Shown: positions 62,908-64,000 of the stretch, one piece after another | How positions within the stretch are numbered: position 1 is the first letter of the stretch | Layout of the letters: each line of letters starts with the position of its first letter | Assembly: GCA_963377175.1 (NCBI GenBank) | Contig: CAUJNA010003500.1 | Coordinates: 410,670 to 474,669, forward strand | From: Effrenium voratum | Lineage: Eukaryota; Sar; Dinophyceae; Suessiales; Symbiodiniaceae | Length of the DNA stretch: 64,000 nt | Direction: 5' to 3' | Notes under the pieces: model-generated | What the model saw: only the letters and a program-made list of their open reading frames with translations | What the model was told of the DNA's origin: nothing | The model's database searches: none | Made by a program: the position numbers and the translations under genes

Positions 62908-63191
62908 GCAGACCATCGCCCTGAGACGGGAGTGCGACGTCTTCGGCTCTCTCTTCTCAGAGATGCGGCTCCTAACGGCAGGGGACACCCAGCAGGGGTG
63001 TGTGCTTGGTGGTTCCCGTTGCGTTTAAGTCACTAGAAGTTAAACTTTTAGGGGGGGATCTGAGGACAGCCCCGTGCACGCATGTTTTCTTGAGGGAAGC
63101 TTCCATTCCAGTCCCAACGTTACTCCAACCCTGTCCCTTAAAATGGGGCGGGGGGGGGGCAAAGCCGCATCGCTCGGCGCGCGTTCAGTGA
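62908..63191 (+). CDS. Two 3' exons split by short introner-like intron
   Basis: After CCGTTGCAG|G the frame reads QTIALRRECDVFGSLFSEMR then LLTAGDTQQGCVLG, ending phase 1 at 63011. Intron 63012-63069 (58 nt, GTTCCCG to GGACAG) is a deleted GTTCCCAGCC-family element. Past it the frame continues APCTHVFLREASIPVPTLLQ to a TGA at 63189-63191. Donor, acceptor and phase are the same as at 45714-45814. Family unknown; the last 20 residues are Gly/Lys/Pro-rich. Confidence 0.45.
63012..63069 (+). mobile_element. GTTCCCAGCC-family introner-like intron, short copy
   Basis: Starts GTTCCCGTTGCG, contains CTAGAAGTTAAACTTTTAGG and ends GGGGGGGATCTGAGGACAG. It keeps the splice ends and hairpin but lacks the middle of the longer copies. 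Confidence 0.6.
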
Positions 63192-64000
63192 GCCTTGATA
63201 CTCCTCCACAGTGAACCCGCCATCATGGTGGAACGAAGGGCTCCGCCTTGCAAAGCTCCAAAAGGTCATCCCACCAGGGAATCCAAATTTGTTCAATGCA
63301 CGAGGCCTTTTGCATGTCGCTTTGCTGCCTGGTTGACTGGAGGGTGTACGTGAGGCTCAGGCGTTGCTGGCAATGGAAAGGCATGAATTATTTGACTGTT
63401 CCAAGTCAGTTTGCAATGACATCAAGCCGCTTGATGTCCGCAAACACACACACACACACACAAACACAGATTGGTGTGGGTGTGTAGCCGCAGTTGCTTG
63501 CTTTGTTTCCCTTTGAAGTAAATACTCAGTTTTGGCTTGAATTCACCTAACGACTCAGTGACTCGCTTCTCTTTACTCGAAACACCCACTCGGATGTGCC
63601 ACTCGAATGTGCTAGATTTCTAAGCGTGTTTGTGTGTGTGTGTGTTGTGCGTGTGTCTGTGTGTGTGTGCTTGTGTTTGTGTTTGCATTTGCGTTTGTGT
63701 TTATGATTGTGTTTTTGTTTGTGTTTGTGTGTCTGTGTGTGTGTGTCTGTGTGTGTGTGTGTGTGTCTGTGCGTGTGTCTCTTCACGTGTCTATATTTGC
63801 GGATTTATGTACGTACATTATTACTATGTGTTGATGGACTGTTTGAATGGTAACCTGCTTGTTGCACGCCTCGCGATGCAAGCACTGTGACAATCGTCGC
63901 CCCATGTGTCCCAGTCAAGCTCTACCTCTACCAGGATGGTTACTATGAACCGCCGAGATAGTTGCCTGAAAACAAATGTATAAACGAAGCGACTATGAAA
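63192..64000. other. Intergenic, CA/GT microsatellites
   Basis: (CA)n at 63442-63462 and an irregular GT/GTTT/GTCT tract at 63628-63782 that yields spurious Val/Cys-rich ORFs. No exon is supported. Confidence 0.6.

Noticed and set aside
63630..63890. Val/Cys-rich ORFs on + and His/Thr-rich ORF on -
   Set aside because: They are translations of the GT microsatellite.
1..64000. Dinoflagellate spliced-leader relict (CCATTTTGGCTCAAG)
   Set aside because: I looked for it upstream of the candidate genes and saw no match. The near match around 33925 is the conserved core of the GTGTGGCTC-family element.

Overview
The window reads as nuclear DNA of a dinoflagellate, most likely one of the Symbiodiniaceae or a close relative; this is an inference. 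Base composition is near 50% GC. Coding sequence occurs as short GC-rich exons (about 70-200 nt) scattered through very repeat-rich DNA. Every exon I can support lies on the + strand, which fits the unidirectional gene arrays of dinoflagellates. Predicted introns include GC donors and AG|G acceptors. One gene has the ubiquitin-like plus ankyrin layout common in Symbiodiniaceae. No rRNA, confident tRNA, CRISPR, bacterial operon or ribosome-binding signal is visible, and I found no spliced-leader relict.

Layout. 1-4.2 kb: one C-terminal exon, a 360-bp foldback with nested palindromes, and interleaved direct duplications. 4.2-19.4 kb: gene-poor, with isolated exons (6.4, 10.8, 12.5, 12.9, 13.4, 14.6, 15.4, 15.7, 16.3, 18.8 kb) and many short dispersed elements. 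19.5-21.4 kb: a 1.9-kb polypyrimidine minisatellite. 21.4-31.3 kb: more dispersed elements, exon islands and a frameshifted ubiquitin-like/ankyrin gene (27.8-28.8 kb). 31.7-32.16 kb: an extremely AT-rich island with an organelle-like 129-aa ORF, followed by a 74-bp tandem duplication. 33.5-34.0 kb: a compact three-exon gene whose two introns are each a transposon-like element. 36.1-44.3 kb: two tandem copies of a roughly 4.2-kb segment, each carrying a gene for 36-residue cysteine-rich EsV-1-7-type repeats fused to a PD-(D/E)XK (VSR-like) nuclease domain. 44.8-63.2 kb: further exon islands among repeats, a 44-bp hairpin satellite (61.9-62.9 kb) and a last two-exon gene. 63.4-63.8 kb: GT microsatellite.

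The two strongest signals are these. First, the EsV-1-7/nuclease gene pair: copy B is nearly intact, copy A is broken by a 7-nt deletion. Second, at least three families of short inverted-repeat elements whose ends serve as splice sites (CTAG|GTCC...CTAG|; GTGTGGCTC...CCACAG|; GTTCCC...GGACAG|). Exact removal of each, in at least two places per family, joins flanking open frames in phase. They therefore look like introners, that is, elements that make introns on insertion. Because most genes are split into small exons with no transcript to join them, exon limits below are predictions and most products cannot be named.
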